64,000 nt of DNA from Rhyzopertha dominica (lineage: Eukaryota; Arthropoda; Insecta; Coleoptera; Bostrichidae): contig QCXZ01000041.1 in the NCBI GenBank assembly GCA_025024175.1, forward strand, positions 19,215,786 to 19,279,785, written 5' to 3'. The notes beneath the pieces were generated by a model. It did not search any database and was not told the DNA's origin. It saw only the letters and a list, made by a program, of their open reading frames with translations. Position numbers and translations under genes: made by a program. This document shows positions 44,890-54,729 of this stretch, in pieces (position 1 is the stretch's first letter; the number at the start of each line of letters is the position of its first letter).

Positions 44890-46190
44890 TGAACTGGAGT
44901 TAATACTATTCTTTATCGCTATTAGTTAACAAGTGCCAGTTGTATGTATAGTTATGATAATATCAAAGCTATATGATGACGAAATTCTGTCTCATTTCGT
45001 GGTGTTGGCGGTTTTTTATTCGCTAACGATTCGTCAATTCCTGTGGTGAGCACATTCAGTAGTTCTGTAGTAGTCTCCGAGCGAATACAAGGGCAACTAC
45101 TGCAGACGCTTACAACAACAGTGGGCGAAACGTCAGTGAAGAAGAAATTGCGAAGACTTCGACAAAGTAACCCGGTATCGTTTACTAGTAATATCAAATC
45201 ATTTCGTTTATTATTTTCTGATTACAACAGTGACAACTTTGTCTGTTCCAGTTTCACATTTCTTTCATAGTTTATTTAGACCCTTACTAATTAGGCCGTT
45301 TCACATTAAGTGAATTAATTCACGCAGCAATATTAAACTTACGCTAACTATACATATACGAGTGTGTAGAATCAATCTAAGTAGCTTTTACACAGTTAAA
45401 CACTGTTTGCCACTCATTTGTGAATTTTACAAACCTTCAATCAACGCAATCACAATGGTATTGCCGTGCTGTTAGAAGAATCAGAGAACAATTCTGCTCA
45501 TTTAGAAACAAAACTGCAGAAATTGAAGTGATCGATAAAAGCAACCGCAGTGGTCATTGGCACGTTGTGTATTGCGGACATCAGTTTCAAACAAGCGCTA
45601 AGGACCCTTGGTAGGTACAACATATGAGTTCTAAATCTGTGCCCATGATCGTCCTTCCTCACATTTGAAAAGTGCATTTTTTAATTATAATTAAGTTCGA
45701 TGATGGCAGCTTAATTTTTTGTGCTGCAACTTTTTGAACGGTTTTTGTAAAGCAATCGTCTAAATAAAAGGGATTTTTATTTTTGTGATACCATGCATCT
45801 AGCCACGTTTCCATACATCAATAGCTGTTGCCATAAAAAAGAGTTTTACTTAATAAACACTATAACTTATTTTAATTCAGGATAATTCTAGATACTCCTA
45901 TGTAATTATGTTCGTTGCTAAGTACGTTTATAGCCTATTAAACTAATACATTTATTAAATAGGATACAGTTAAAAGTGTTGTAGTTGACATGTCCCTAAG
46001 CGAAGGTAATGCGGATTTGTGTTGCTCTTTTTATTCTTGAAATGACCTGGTGTTTATTTTGTAGGTATAGTTGTTTAATATTTTTTTTGTGAAAAATCGT
46101 CTTTTAAATACACGGCGGAAAGTGTTATCAAAGCAAGTTCTAAAGGTGTCTTTACTAGTTCTTATTCACTTGATGATAATTACTCTCTGC
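44890..46190. other. AT-rich DNA with unassigned open frames
   Basis: Overlapping frames at 44952-45270 and 45420-45614 have protein-like pieces, such as QLLQTLTTTVGETSVKKKLR and, in another frame, AVLLEESENNSAHLETKLQK. No family can be named. A GCGAAACGTCAG word near 45127 recalls LINE tails. Probably old repeat sequence. Confidence 0.25.
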
Positions 46191-46199
46191 ACTTAAATA

Positions 46200-46780
46200 A
46201 GTCTTTACATCAAATTAAGTGTTCAAGCTGGATACCTACTGCAACTTGGCAATACGCTAGTCTACACAGAAATTATCTAACGAATGTTGTAACCAGTTAT
46301 GCGATATTTTTTTAATTTCGTGGCTGAACTTGTTTCCAGCTCTTGCAAATTTCGTGACTTTTTTGTAAACTTGAGTTTTTAAATGATCCCAGAGGAAAAA
46401 ATTCAGTGAATTTAATCAGGCGATCCAGCAGGTCATTTAATAGTTCCACAACGTCCTATTACATGCAAACATTTACTCCAAAATGTTGCAGAGCGGCGCC
46501 TTGTTGGAACCAAACATTCCCGGTAATACCAGTCCACATATTTAGTTTATGTGTAGCGGTAGTTATGTTATGTTTAAAATCCGTAAAAAAGTAGTTTTGT
46601 TGTAAAATAAAACGTTTTTTTTTGCAAAATTTGGAATATTGTTTCAATCATCAATGCACAAAACGCCATTCTTCTGTCGTAGCATCTTCATTTAGCTCAT
46701 GGAGAAGGGGTAATTTGCAGGGTTTGTAATTGCTCTTTTTTAATATTCGAACAACCGACAATTAACTTATATTGTTGTAT
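46200..46780 (-). pseudogene. mariner-like DDE transposase relic, copy 3
   Basis: In order on the minus strand: SVVRILKKSNYKPCKL (about 46690-46745), HELNEDATTEEWRFVH, GNVWFQQGAALQHFG (about 46480-46525, the WFQQDGAPPH block with its Asp lost), PAGSPD (about 46420) and KKSRNLQELETSSA. LAYCQVAVGIQLEHLI follows (about 46210-46260), matching the terminal GxxFEHLI signature of the family. Frameshifts and stops are many. Nearly the full length of the transposase is represented, more than in the other two relics. Confidence 0.75.
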
Positions 46781-46789
46781 ATATTATTT

Positions 46790-47265
46790 AAGTTAAGTTA
46801 AGTTACGTGATTGTCGAGCTTAATTTTCATTTGTATCTGATTTGTCATGGACATCCGGACCTTGGAATATTTAAAAAAATGTCTACTTTCTTTAAATTTG
46901 ACACGTGCCTTTTTGAACTATATTAATCTAGGTATACCTATAAGAATTATTATAACTCAAAGCAAGAAATACTGCTAACTTAGTGTTTCGGTACCTAATC
47001 AAAATGACAGCGTTATTTTTTCGGACAGCAACTGTTGAACGATTTCCGCCTACCAATTGTGTAATTAAATGGGGTTTTCTGAGACACCAAAAAATGCCAT
47101 GTATCTGGTGAAGTAGCCACTCTTTCACGCATTGGTTCACTATATAAAAGCATAATTAAGTATATATATTCAATCAATATTCATTTACTGTTAAGCACAG
47201 AGTGCGGTGTAAATCACTATAGCAAGTGTGTTGTTCTGTACAATAGTTTACTTACAGTTTCTACT
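46790..47265. other. AT-rich non-coding DNA with a TTAAG repeat
   Basis: A short tandem run of TTAAG units lies near 46790-46804. The minus frame at 46928-47140 could not be aligned to the neighbouring transposase. Confidence 0.35.
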
Positions 47266-47269
47266 ATAT

Positions 47270-47440
47270 TTCTGCTTTTTTCCCAATCTACTTCATTAAC
47301 TTTCTTTCCATTAATTTGCAAGGTGCTCTATTTCTCAGATTAAGATTGTTCATTGCCTTTTGTCCATTACAGTCCGGAATAAGTACGTCGTCTACATTGT
47401 ATACCATCAGTAGACCTGTTCCCACTCCTATACCTGTTTC
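47270..47440 (-). pseudogene. possible LINE RT fragment
   Basis: The minus strand reads MVYNVDDVLIPDCNGQKAMN. In the next register further on it reads LQINGKKVNEVDWEK. The first fits a Y-x-D-D catalytic block and the second the INGxxIxxVxxFKYLG stretch that follows it in several LINE clades, at a suitable distance. Short and frameshifted, so tentative. Confidence 0.4.
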
Positions 47441-47449
47441 CTTATTTGC

Positions 47450-49140
47450 AAGATTTGATACAGTCAAATACCTTACCCATCCTTAATAAAATCGCATCAG
47501 TTGACAATAAGGTCGCTTAATCGTTAGGTCATCGGGGGATTTTTTTCATGACATTTAATTGCTACCTCTAAATGTTAAATATGCAACAATATATATAAAT
47601 ACCTACACAAATAGTCTTAGGTTATCGTATTAATGCGTGATTAGCGTCAAATACGAGTAGGTACGCTACTCATTCCCAGTTCTACTTATTTGATTAGAAT
47701 CTCTACATCTCAAACAGATATCTCGCCACTTCCAAAGCATCCTGTTCTGCGTGAGCTGATCAAGGATTTCTGTTAATTAAATTGGCCCACACGTTAAGAA
47801 ACACGTGTAAATCCAAGGATTTTGCATGTACCGAATCTATTTGCGATTGGCTCGTAATAACATAGCTGACAGAGTCTAATGGCGAATTAGAATCTCCTCG
47901 AAGCTAGCTATTGCTTTTGCGTGTGAAATGTTTAATGAGCGGTAGTCTAACTCCACGTTTACAGGTATGCCAAAGATATGTAAGTAGCCATGTAAGGTGC
48001 TCATGTGCCTGCATAACTTGCGTTGTTTACCTATTTGCAATTCGATGATGATGATTCTAGGTTCAAGATATGGCCGTAATTTTTATTCTTTAATTTCCAT
48101 CCGTCAGTGATGTCTTTGACATTTGTCTAATAGCAATATTGATGTTTCTGTGTTTATATTACAAAAACAAATGTGTTTTGTACGTGAATATAGCACATTA
48201 CTAATTGCGGAGGTACTCACTTGGGAAAGAGCACAAAAGCGCATAATGTAGGAGCTTAGCAGTAGTTTTAGCAATGTCGTATTATTCAGGAATGCTCAGT
48301 GACAATGAGGCTGCGGCACGCCTAGAGATACCAGACTATGATAAAGAACTAACTTTATATGCATGAGCGTCATTACGCTGGGGGTTTGGAAAAAGGCAAA
48401 ATTCCAGGATAGCCAAGTGTGAAGTCCATCGAGCATAAAAAGAAACTTTGTCTGTTTAGACCAAAAGCTTTTACAATACAAGAGTCTACGAGCAGTGAAT
48501 GTTCAGAATTAATTTCCCAAATGTTAATTTCAAAAATGCTCTCCAAAATACATTTTGATAAAAAGGATATTAGTGTAGAACTTAGCTGGGTATACACAGA
48601 AAGTTCAAAAGCTTTAATTCGTAATAAGATAATAGCCTTAGTGTAGTCAAATTGAGTTTTACGAATTGTTAAGCTGTTATAAACTAAAAAAGTTTATATT
48701 TAAAAATGTCTCAGGATTTAAGAGTGTTTGTTGCAATCAGTACTCAAACAGCACCTCCAACAAAATTTTTGTATTGTTTAAATTTACCAATTGATTACCA
48801 ATGTAGCATATTTTTTAAAAAGGTTATTATCTCTAAACTTTTATGGTCCTTTCCTCAAACCGTTTTTTATAGGGTACTGGTGCGCTAGCCATCACCACAT
48901 TGCAACCATGGCCCGAATCCTAATAAAAGGTGATGCTTATTAAAAATGCAATTTATAATGCTGTAAACTATCGACACGGCATATAACCCAATGCAAATAT
49001 GTTAATTTTTATACTCGGTTTTGATCTTCCTGTCACGGCGATCAGATTTGTTGGTAAAACACGCTTTTATTTAACCAGAATGATTATTATAAAATTTGTG
49101 GGTAATCACGCCAATCTATTGAAGGATTCTTTGCTGTGAC
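47450..49140. other. AT-rich non-coding DNA
   Basis: No supportable gene. The frames at 48419-48646 and 48706-48888 have no recognisable family. A CACGTG E-box lies near 47800. Confidence 0.35.
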
Positions 49141-49149
49141 TGGGGTTTG

Positions 49150-49325
49150 CACCATATGACTGGTGGTATAGCAATTGGTGGTATAGCCATTGGCGGTCAA
49201 GGGCTCAGGTTCGGATCCTAGTTCTTTAATAAATTTACCCGAGCACAGGTAAAAAAGTGTACCTTGTGTAAAATGCATTTATCTATGATTATCACGTTTT
49301 TCATTATAAAAGAAAAAAAAAGAAT
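49150..49325 (+). mobile_element. tRNA-derived SINE-like unit
   Basis: A perfect B-box, GGTTCGGATCC, lies at 49208-49218. It is preceded at usual spacing by A-box-like TAGCAATTGG and TAGCCATTGG inside a tandem duplication of GGTGGTATAGC-ATT (about 49162-49192). A non-tRNA body follows and ends in an A-rich tail (about 49308-49323). Promoter, body and A-tail make a SINE plan. No second copy or target duplication was identified in the window. Confidence 0.45.
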
Positions 49326-49462
49326 CTACATCATTGTTCAGAAAAATTCAACAGGTAAAAATTGTTAAATATGTGTGTGCGAAAAGTGACGGTTATTATG
49401 TGTAAATATAATTGTGATGGTAACTAAATAAACATATTTTAATAAAGTTTTGTTTGTTTCAG

Positions 49463-49506
49463 GTACGTTTGCAATTAACTTGGCTCGTACATGTTCTCCT
49501 ATAACC
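49463..49506 (+). other. candidate micro-exon, 44 nt
   Basis: A branch-like TAACTAAA (49421-49428) and a T-rich tract lead to TTTGTTTGTTTCAG (AG at 49461-49462). The segment ends at a consensus donor, GTAAGT, beginning 49507. It is open in one frame only, two bases followed by TFAINLARTCSPIT. The first six bases, GTACGT, also resemble a donor, so the site has the same acceptor-plus-donor arrangement as 6377. As read, the phases of the two segments do not join directly. At least one more exon, or non-coding status, would be needed. Confidence 0.4.
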
Positions 49507-49514
49507 GTAAGTAA

Positions 49515-50145
49515 ATGTATTATTATACATTAAAACTTCAGTAAGTAATGTCCTTTCGAATTTGGTCTTTAGTGTAGGTATATCAGATTGACACACACTT
49601 CGTAATATAGTACTGTTTAGTGTTATATTGTTCTGAAGACACGATTACGTGCTGTGTACTCAGTGCTCCGATAGAGTATCAGTTTTATTTTTGAGCTTAT
49701 GCCAAAGCACAACTAGTCTTTAATTCTTTAGAAAAAGTCAAAGAACACTACTCATTAATGGATAAATATACATAAATTTGCGAACGTAATCAGCAACGGA
49801 GCTTCAATTATAGATGTAGATATTAATTTGGTGTATTGGAACTCTACTTTGTAAAACTACATAGCAGACCTATAGCGGATTTTGGAAGGTCAATGGCAGA
49901 TTTTAATGCAAGCTGCGGTTTTTATATGCATAAAGTATAATTTGCTTCTGCAGTGCGTTATTTGCAGGCGTCGCGAACGCATTGTATTGTAATAAGGCGG
50001 CGAGCATCTATGCAAGTTTTATTGCTCCATACACAACTGCCGTATTAGCATAAACCCCAGGACATTTCCTACAGTATTTAACAGATTTTCTGCGACTATT
50101 GTGCGCCTTCCGGGCGTCGAAAAAGTACGAAGCCATGCTGTTTTG
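49515..50145. other. AT-rich non-coding DNA
   Basis: Nothing recognised. Confidence 0.4.
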
Positions 50146-50149
50146 AACA

Positions 50150-50420
50150 ATTACAGGTGATCGTCGCAGATCATCATTATAGCAACAGTTATTATTATCA
50201 TTATTATGCGACCGAACGGCAGCGGCAACCAACCGGTAGTCTGTGCACGCGGCCGTTCAACCAATCGCGAGCGTCGAGCGAGCGGGTCGTCCACCGCCTT
50301 CTTGATGAGGCCACCAAAAAATTAATTCATGTCTTCTTCGGAACCATTGCGTACGGCGACGTCGAAGGAGCGGTCCGGTGGAACCGCGCTGCGGTAATTT
50401 TAAGGCTGCAGCGGCAAAAG
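50150..50420. promoter_or_regulatory. GC-rich island, candidate conserved element
   Basis: Starts with TTACAGGTGATCG and becomes strongly GC- and CpG-rich at about 50210-50410. Open frames on both strands do not match a family. It could be a CpG-rich promoter or a conserved element. Confidence 0.3.
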
Positions 50421-50584
50421 TTAATACGTTTCATAATTTTTTGTTGTTATAAATCATTTTTTAACAATACATAGTAATCCGTGTAAATATCCTCAGATTG
50501 ATCATACTAAAATTATTTATTAAATTATACTTGCCTACATGTTTTTTATTGAAAATAGCTAGTTAGCTAGAAGCGAAAACTGCG

Positions 50585-50980
50585 GTTATTGACTAACTTC
50601 CTTTTATTTAAAACACTCGTACCAAATACACTAAACGTCTAAAAACCACTAGCTCAAAACACTACTGTCTTAACACCACTAAATCGCTATACTGCACACA
50701 CTAAAAATACCTGCTGGGCTAAACCTTTCGCTCGCTTGATAATCTTTATTCGCATTCACAACTGGCCGCGCTTTCTCCGTCGGTCTGTTTATACCCCCAT
50801 CGAAAATTCCAGAAGCGACACCTTCCAGACGCTATCGAAACTTCGCGAAGGTTCCGTTGGTAGAATTCTCTGGAGAGCATCGACATTCCCTGCCATCTGT
50901 CGCTAGGATCACTACTTGCAGCGTCCTACTACACCGCACGTCTGCAACTCCAGCACACAGATGACGCTGATTCCTCAACA
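50585..50980 (-). repeat. solo-LTR-like repeat with heat-shock elements, copy B
   Basis: Minus orientation, starting TGTTGAGGAATCAGCG at 50980. It has a perfect four-unit heat-shock element (50837-50854) and a three-unit one (50802-50814). A TATAAA-type box (GTATAAAC, about 50788-50796) follows within 10 bp, and AATAAA (complement at 50603-50608) is near the end. It aligns with copy A at 42070-42480 in every one of these parts but is diverged, so the two are old or belong to different subfamilies. No internal retroelement sequence adjoins. The 60-codon minus frame at 50832-51014 is part of the repeat. Confidence 0.6.
50837..50854. promoter_or_regulatory. four-unit heat-shock element (copy B)
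   Basis: GAA-AC-TTC-GC-GAA-GG-TTC, four perfect units in 5-bp phase. GAA-AA-TTC-CA-GAA follows at 50802-50814, between it and the TATA box. This is as good as the elements of many hsp70 promoters. Confidence 0.75.
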
Positions 50981-50989
50981 ATAAGTTAT

Positions 50990-52080
50990 ACCATAGAACG
51001 AGGTTGAATAGCATTTATGTATATTATGAATAAGTTTAGGTTTGCTATTTAATTAATTTGTAAATATCTGTAGCATATGTCAGTATTGTTGATTGTATTT
51101 CCATCTAAGTGGTTAAAATTAAATAAATTGTTATAAACTTTGATAACTTGGAAGTAGAAGTCGTACTTGGTGATGCTATAATGTGAACGCGCGAGTTTAA
51201 AACTTACAGAAAGTGAATCTGTACCCATAAGGATATTGTCTTTAAAATCGAAGTATTTAAAAATTGTTAGCAGCGCATTGACATTTTTCCATCATTTTGT
51301 AATGGTGCATGCTGAACTAAAATAATTATGATTACAAATATTCATGAAACCTATACTTAGCTATTAATAGCAAAACGATATCATTTCAACCGCTTATTTT
51401 CGTTAATACTTATCAAATGAGACTTTATTGCCTTTAAACCGTTCAGCACATCTTCTTACCTCACTTGAGATGAGAGAAATACTATGCTTTCATTAAGGCG
51501 GTTGTTACTGCAAAATGTCAGTAAATGTCTTTTATGCCTTAGATGTTGGATAGAAACTCAAAGCTCGCCACGACGTGCATTTAGTTTTAAGGTATATTCC
51601 CGGCAATATATTTGCGCTAGAGTGTGTATCATAACATTAAATCACATCTAGACTCGTTCTGTTGCATTGAGTCAAGTTATCAAGGAATTTTTTAACTAAA
51701 ACCACTTATAATGGGATCGTAGTTATGCAGGTGTCTAATTATGATACGCTGTACCTATATTATTATTTTATAGAAAACATATTTACTTGCTGGCGGTCAC
51801 TGCTCTATAGCTACAATGCTCTTTATGATTCTGAACTGTGTACCAAGAACTTCTTTCTTGTCGATTATACCTCGTTTATAAATTATTTTAACGATATTTT
51901 AAACCTGTACTTTAATTAATTTGCTTTAGTTTCAACTAATTCTACATAAAAAGAAGCTCATTATAAAATTTTACTTCAGCTATCATCAATTGTATGCTCA
52001 GTGTCCCGCGCATATTTCTAACGATATTTACGACAACGCTAAACCTTAATTACGAACTAATAAACTCGAAATCTTGGAGA
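50990..52080. other. AT-rich non-coding DNA
   Basis: Nothing recognised. Confidence 0.4.
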
Positions 52081-52089
52081 TAATTTGCA

Positions 52090-52780
52090 CCTAAGTGTTA
52101 ATTCGTGATAAGCCGTGGTGTAAAATACTCTTATTGTCGCAACCGTTTTACATCATCCTCGTTTATGAATATTTTAAACCCCGTCTAATAATTGCCACAT
52201 ACCTATTTGTACCGCGCGGTTCTTGCAGCGATTGTAGAAGGGCCAAACACCTCGTCGGCCGCGACTCATTAGTTTTGTTCTCCCGGTTACTGCAGGATAC
52301 GACAAACAATTTCAAGTACAAGCTGCGGTTGTCCACTGTGGAAAAGGATCGTTTTTATAAATATTTCATTCGATCTCGATCATAAACTTTTGATATTGAT
52401 TGTGGTTACGGTGCGGCAGCCATATACCTGAGCAGTCGAGGATGTCGGCAATTTCACTAAACCGCAAGAACTGCTTAGCTACTATTCGAAATATAATGAA
52501 ACAACGTGCCCAAAACGCAACCGCCTTACGGGGTGTCCACTGTAATTCCGAACGGAGCCGATATTACACAAGTTTAAGGGAAATTATGCCATAATTACGG
52601 TGATGCGTTGAGTTCCATTTCCGGAGCGAACGTTCAATTTTAACCAATCGCTTTCTGAGAAAATATATTGCCACAGATCAGTGCTTCTTAATAGGCCTTT
52701 TCCGCATTGCCGAGAGCTACGAGTTGTGGAAAGGAATTGTCTGCAATCGATGGCAGTACCGAACCATGANTTCATTTACT
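52090..52780. promoter_or_regulatory. GC-raised island, candidate conserved element
   Basis: Open frames occur on the plus strand at 52095-52385 and 52400-52594 and on the minus strand at 52584-52775. None resembles a family. Composition contrasts with both flanks. One ambiguous base (N) at 52770 interrupts the right edge. Confidence 0.3.
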
Positions 52781-53058
52781 TTATTGAACATATTCGAGAA
52801 TTAAGAAGTATAGTTGAAGATGAAAAACTGTACAAGTTCACACTTTGACTTAAGATGGCTGATTGTATTTCAATTCATTTCTCTATAAAATAAGCACAAA
52901 AGGAGTGTTTATTCTAGTCTCCTAAGGTGCGGTCTTATTCGACAGTAGAGAGGAAGGTAGTATAGGTCCAGACCTGAAGGTACTGATATGGTGAGTCAGT
53001 CGCAGTAACAAAAACTTATCAGTTTGCTCTGAATGCTCGTCTTATTGATACACAAAAA

Positions 53059-53352
53059 ATGTCGTGTGATAGAAATAGTGATAAGGATGTAGTAGTTATA
53101 GTAGATGCTGCAAAAACTCCTATTAAATACTGTAGATGTAAATGCAAATTGATGGCAAATTTTACAAACGACAAACAGGAGGGAAATCATATCAAACGCT
53201 CATTTTTGCAAACGCGCAAATACGGACTACCTGAATATACCAATCAAAAAAGTTGCAGCTTTGTGCATTTTTATAATGAAGCATTCGACACGTGTACCAA
53301 TGTGGAAACCAACGATTCTATACTAAATCACATTTTCGAGTTCAGCCCTTAA
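53059..53352 (+). CDS. unrecognised small ORF, 97 codons
   Basis: Starts at an ATG in a favourable context (AAAATGTCG) and runs to TAA. The peptide is hydrophilic and cysteine-bearing, with words KYCRCKCKLMANF and TRKYGLPEYTNQKSC, and lacks the hydrophobic bias of chance frames in this DNA. There is no signal peptide, membrane segment or known domain. It could be a small gene, an exon piece of a repeat, or chance. No promoter or splice evidence supports it. Confidence 0.2.
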   Translation: MSCDRNSDKDVVVIVDAAKTPIKYCRCKCKLMANFTNDKQEGNHIKRSFLQTRKYGLPEYTNQKSCSFVHFYNEAFDTCTNVETNDSILNHIFEFSP

Positions 53353-53506
53353 GCACATTACTTCTTGTCTTGCAGTACAATTATTTAAGGATAATACACC
53401 GCTTATATTATGTATTATGTTCTTAACTAATTGCAAAAATTCCTGAAATATTTCAATGAATATTATGCTGTTAGTATTGGAGGGCTTCTTTCATTGTACT
53501 TATTGA

Positions 53507-53543
53507 TCTATATACTACTATATATACTATATATATACTATAG
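53507..53543. repeat. TATAC/TA-rich microsatellite
   Basis: Imperfect tandem units of ACTATATAT and TATATACT. Confidence 0.8.
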
Positions 53544-53549
53544 TGAAAA

Positions 53550-53985
53550 ATAGTAAAACTAACACTGCGGCTGCTTGTGAAATAAGATTTTTTTTCTAAT
53601 TATGTCTACCCCGCTAAAAGGGTGAGCACTATCCCTTAAACACTTATTTCTAGAGTTGTACCTTTGCAAACTTAACTTTGTCTGTTTTTGTGAATAGTTT
53701 AAATTCTTCTTATATTTGAAGCACTTTAAAGCGTGTATATCTGTATATACTTCTTGATGACTTCAATCTAAAGCATTACTTCTAAAATCTAAAAACAAAA
53801 GAAAAAAGGGGTAACGTGTTGTGTAATTACGGTTACTTTACTATATAAAATACTGCGGCGAGTAAGTACCTAACAAATTTATAATATATTACGTGTCAAT
53901 AAAAATGAATTAAGCAGCAGGTATAGACTATAATTTTCTTAATCAGACATTGTAAGGAGCTTGTTGAAATTGGGCATATTACGTA
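53550..53985. other. AT-rich non-coding DNA
   Basis: Nothing recognised. Confidence 0.4.
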
Positions 53986-53989
53986 CTTC

Positions 53990-54490
53990 CAGGATATAAT
54001 GTTAATCTAAAACCTTCGACGTGTGATCGGAGCTCTTCCTGCCTTCTCGATATCGAAGCGAGAAAAACAACGCAATCTATGTAGCTACCGATGGGTTTAA
54101 TTAAATACGCTGACTACGGAGAAACAAACAAGCTACCACACTAATTGGATTAGTGCGCGGAAAAACAGAAAAACGGATTGGCCCGGTTGTTATCGCAATC
54201 AGACAAAAATTGCAGGAGAGCCGGTAAAAAACCCAGGCAGCGCAGCAAATGGAATTGAATCCGTTGTCGGGGAGGTAATTGATAATTACACCGCAATCTC
54301 AAACGTCTCTTTTCCCAAGACACAAAATATTTGATACCGACCGCCATTATGCTCGTAATAACAAACAATGATAGATATCAGGGGGACGAGGTAGCAAAAT
54401 AAAACCCACCTAATTGTCTCAGAATGCAGCGCGCAGTGTATAATTAGGCGCCCATAAAGACTGCCACAAATATCATTTTAATTGTATTTC
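53990..54490. promoter_or_regulatory. candidate enhancer with homeodomain dimer sites
   Basis: A GC-raised island. At 54142-54152 is TAATTGGATTA, a P3 palindrome of the kind bound by dimers of paired-class homeodomains, inside the 17-nt dyad CACTAAT-TGG-ATTAGTG. At 54275-54289 is GTAATT-GAT-AATTAC, a second dyad with two TAAT cores. Two palindromic homeodomain sites 130 bp apart are unusual. Use as an enhancer is inferred. Confidence 0.45.
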
Positions 54491-54682
54491 TGCTTGTATT
54501 CTTTCCTTTCGCATTGTTCCGTCCGTATAATTATGAACTGTGAATTGAAGATTCTCCGGATAAATGCAGGAAATTTCACATTGCGTTTGAGATATCAGTT
54601 GCACTAGAGCTACGCAGACTTATTTGACATCTGCGTGATGTAGAAGAGAATGGCTCAATTTGTAGGTTTACACGTTTAAAAT

Positions 54683-54720
54683 GAATTATACAAGGTGGTT
54701 GAAAATCTTGTCACTGGATA
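54683..54720 (+). mobile_element. possible DNA-transposon terminus
   Basis: TATACAAGGTGGTTGAAAAT has the TATACAAGGTG form seen at ends of several arthropod DNA transposons. No partner end was found. Confidence 0.25.
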
Positions 54721-54729
54721 GGGATCTTG

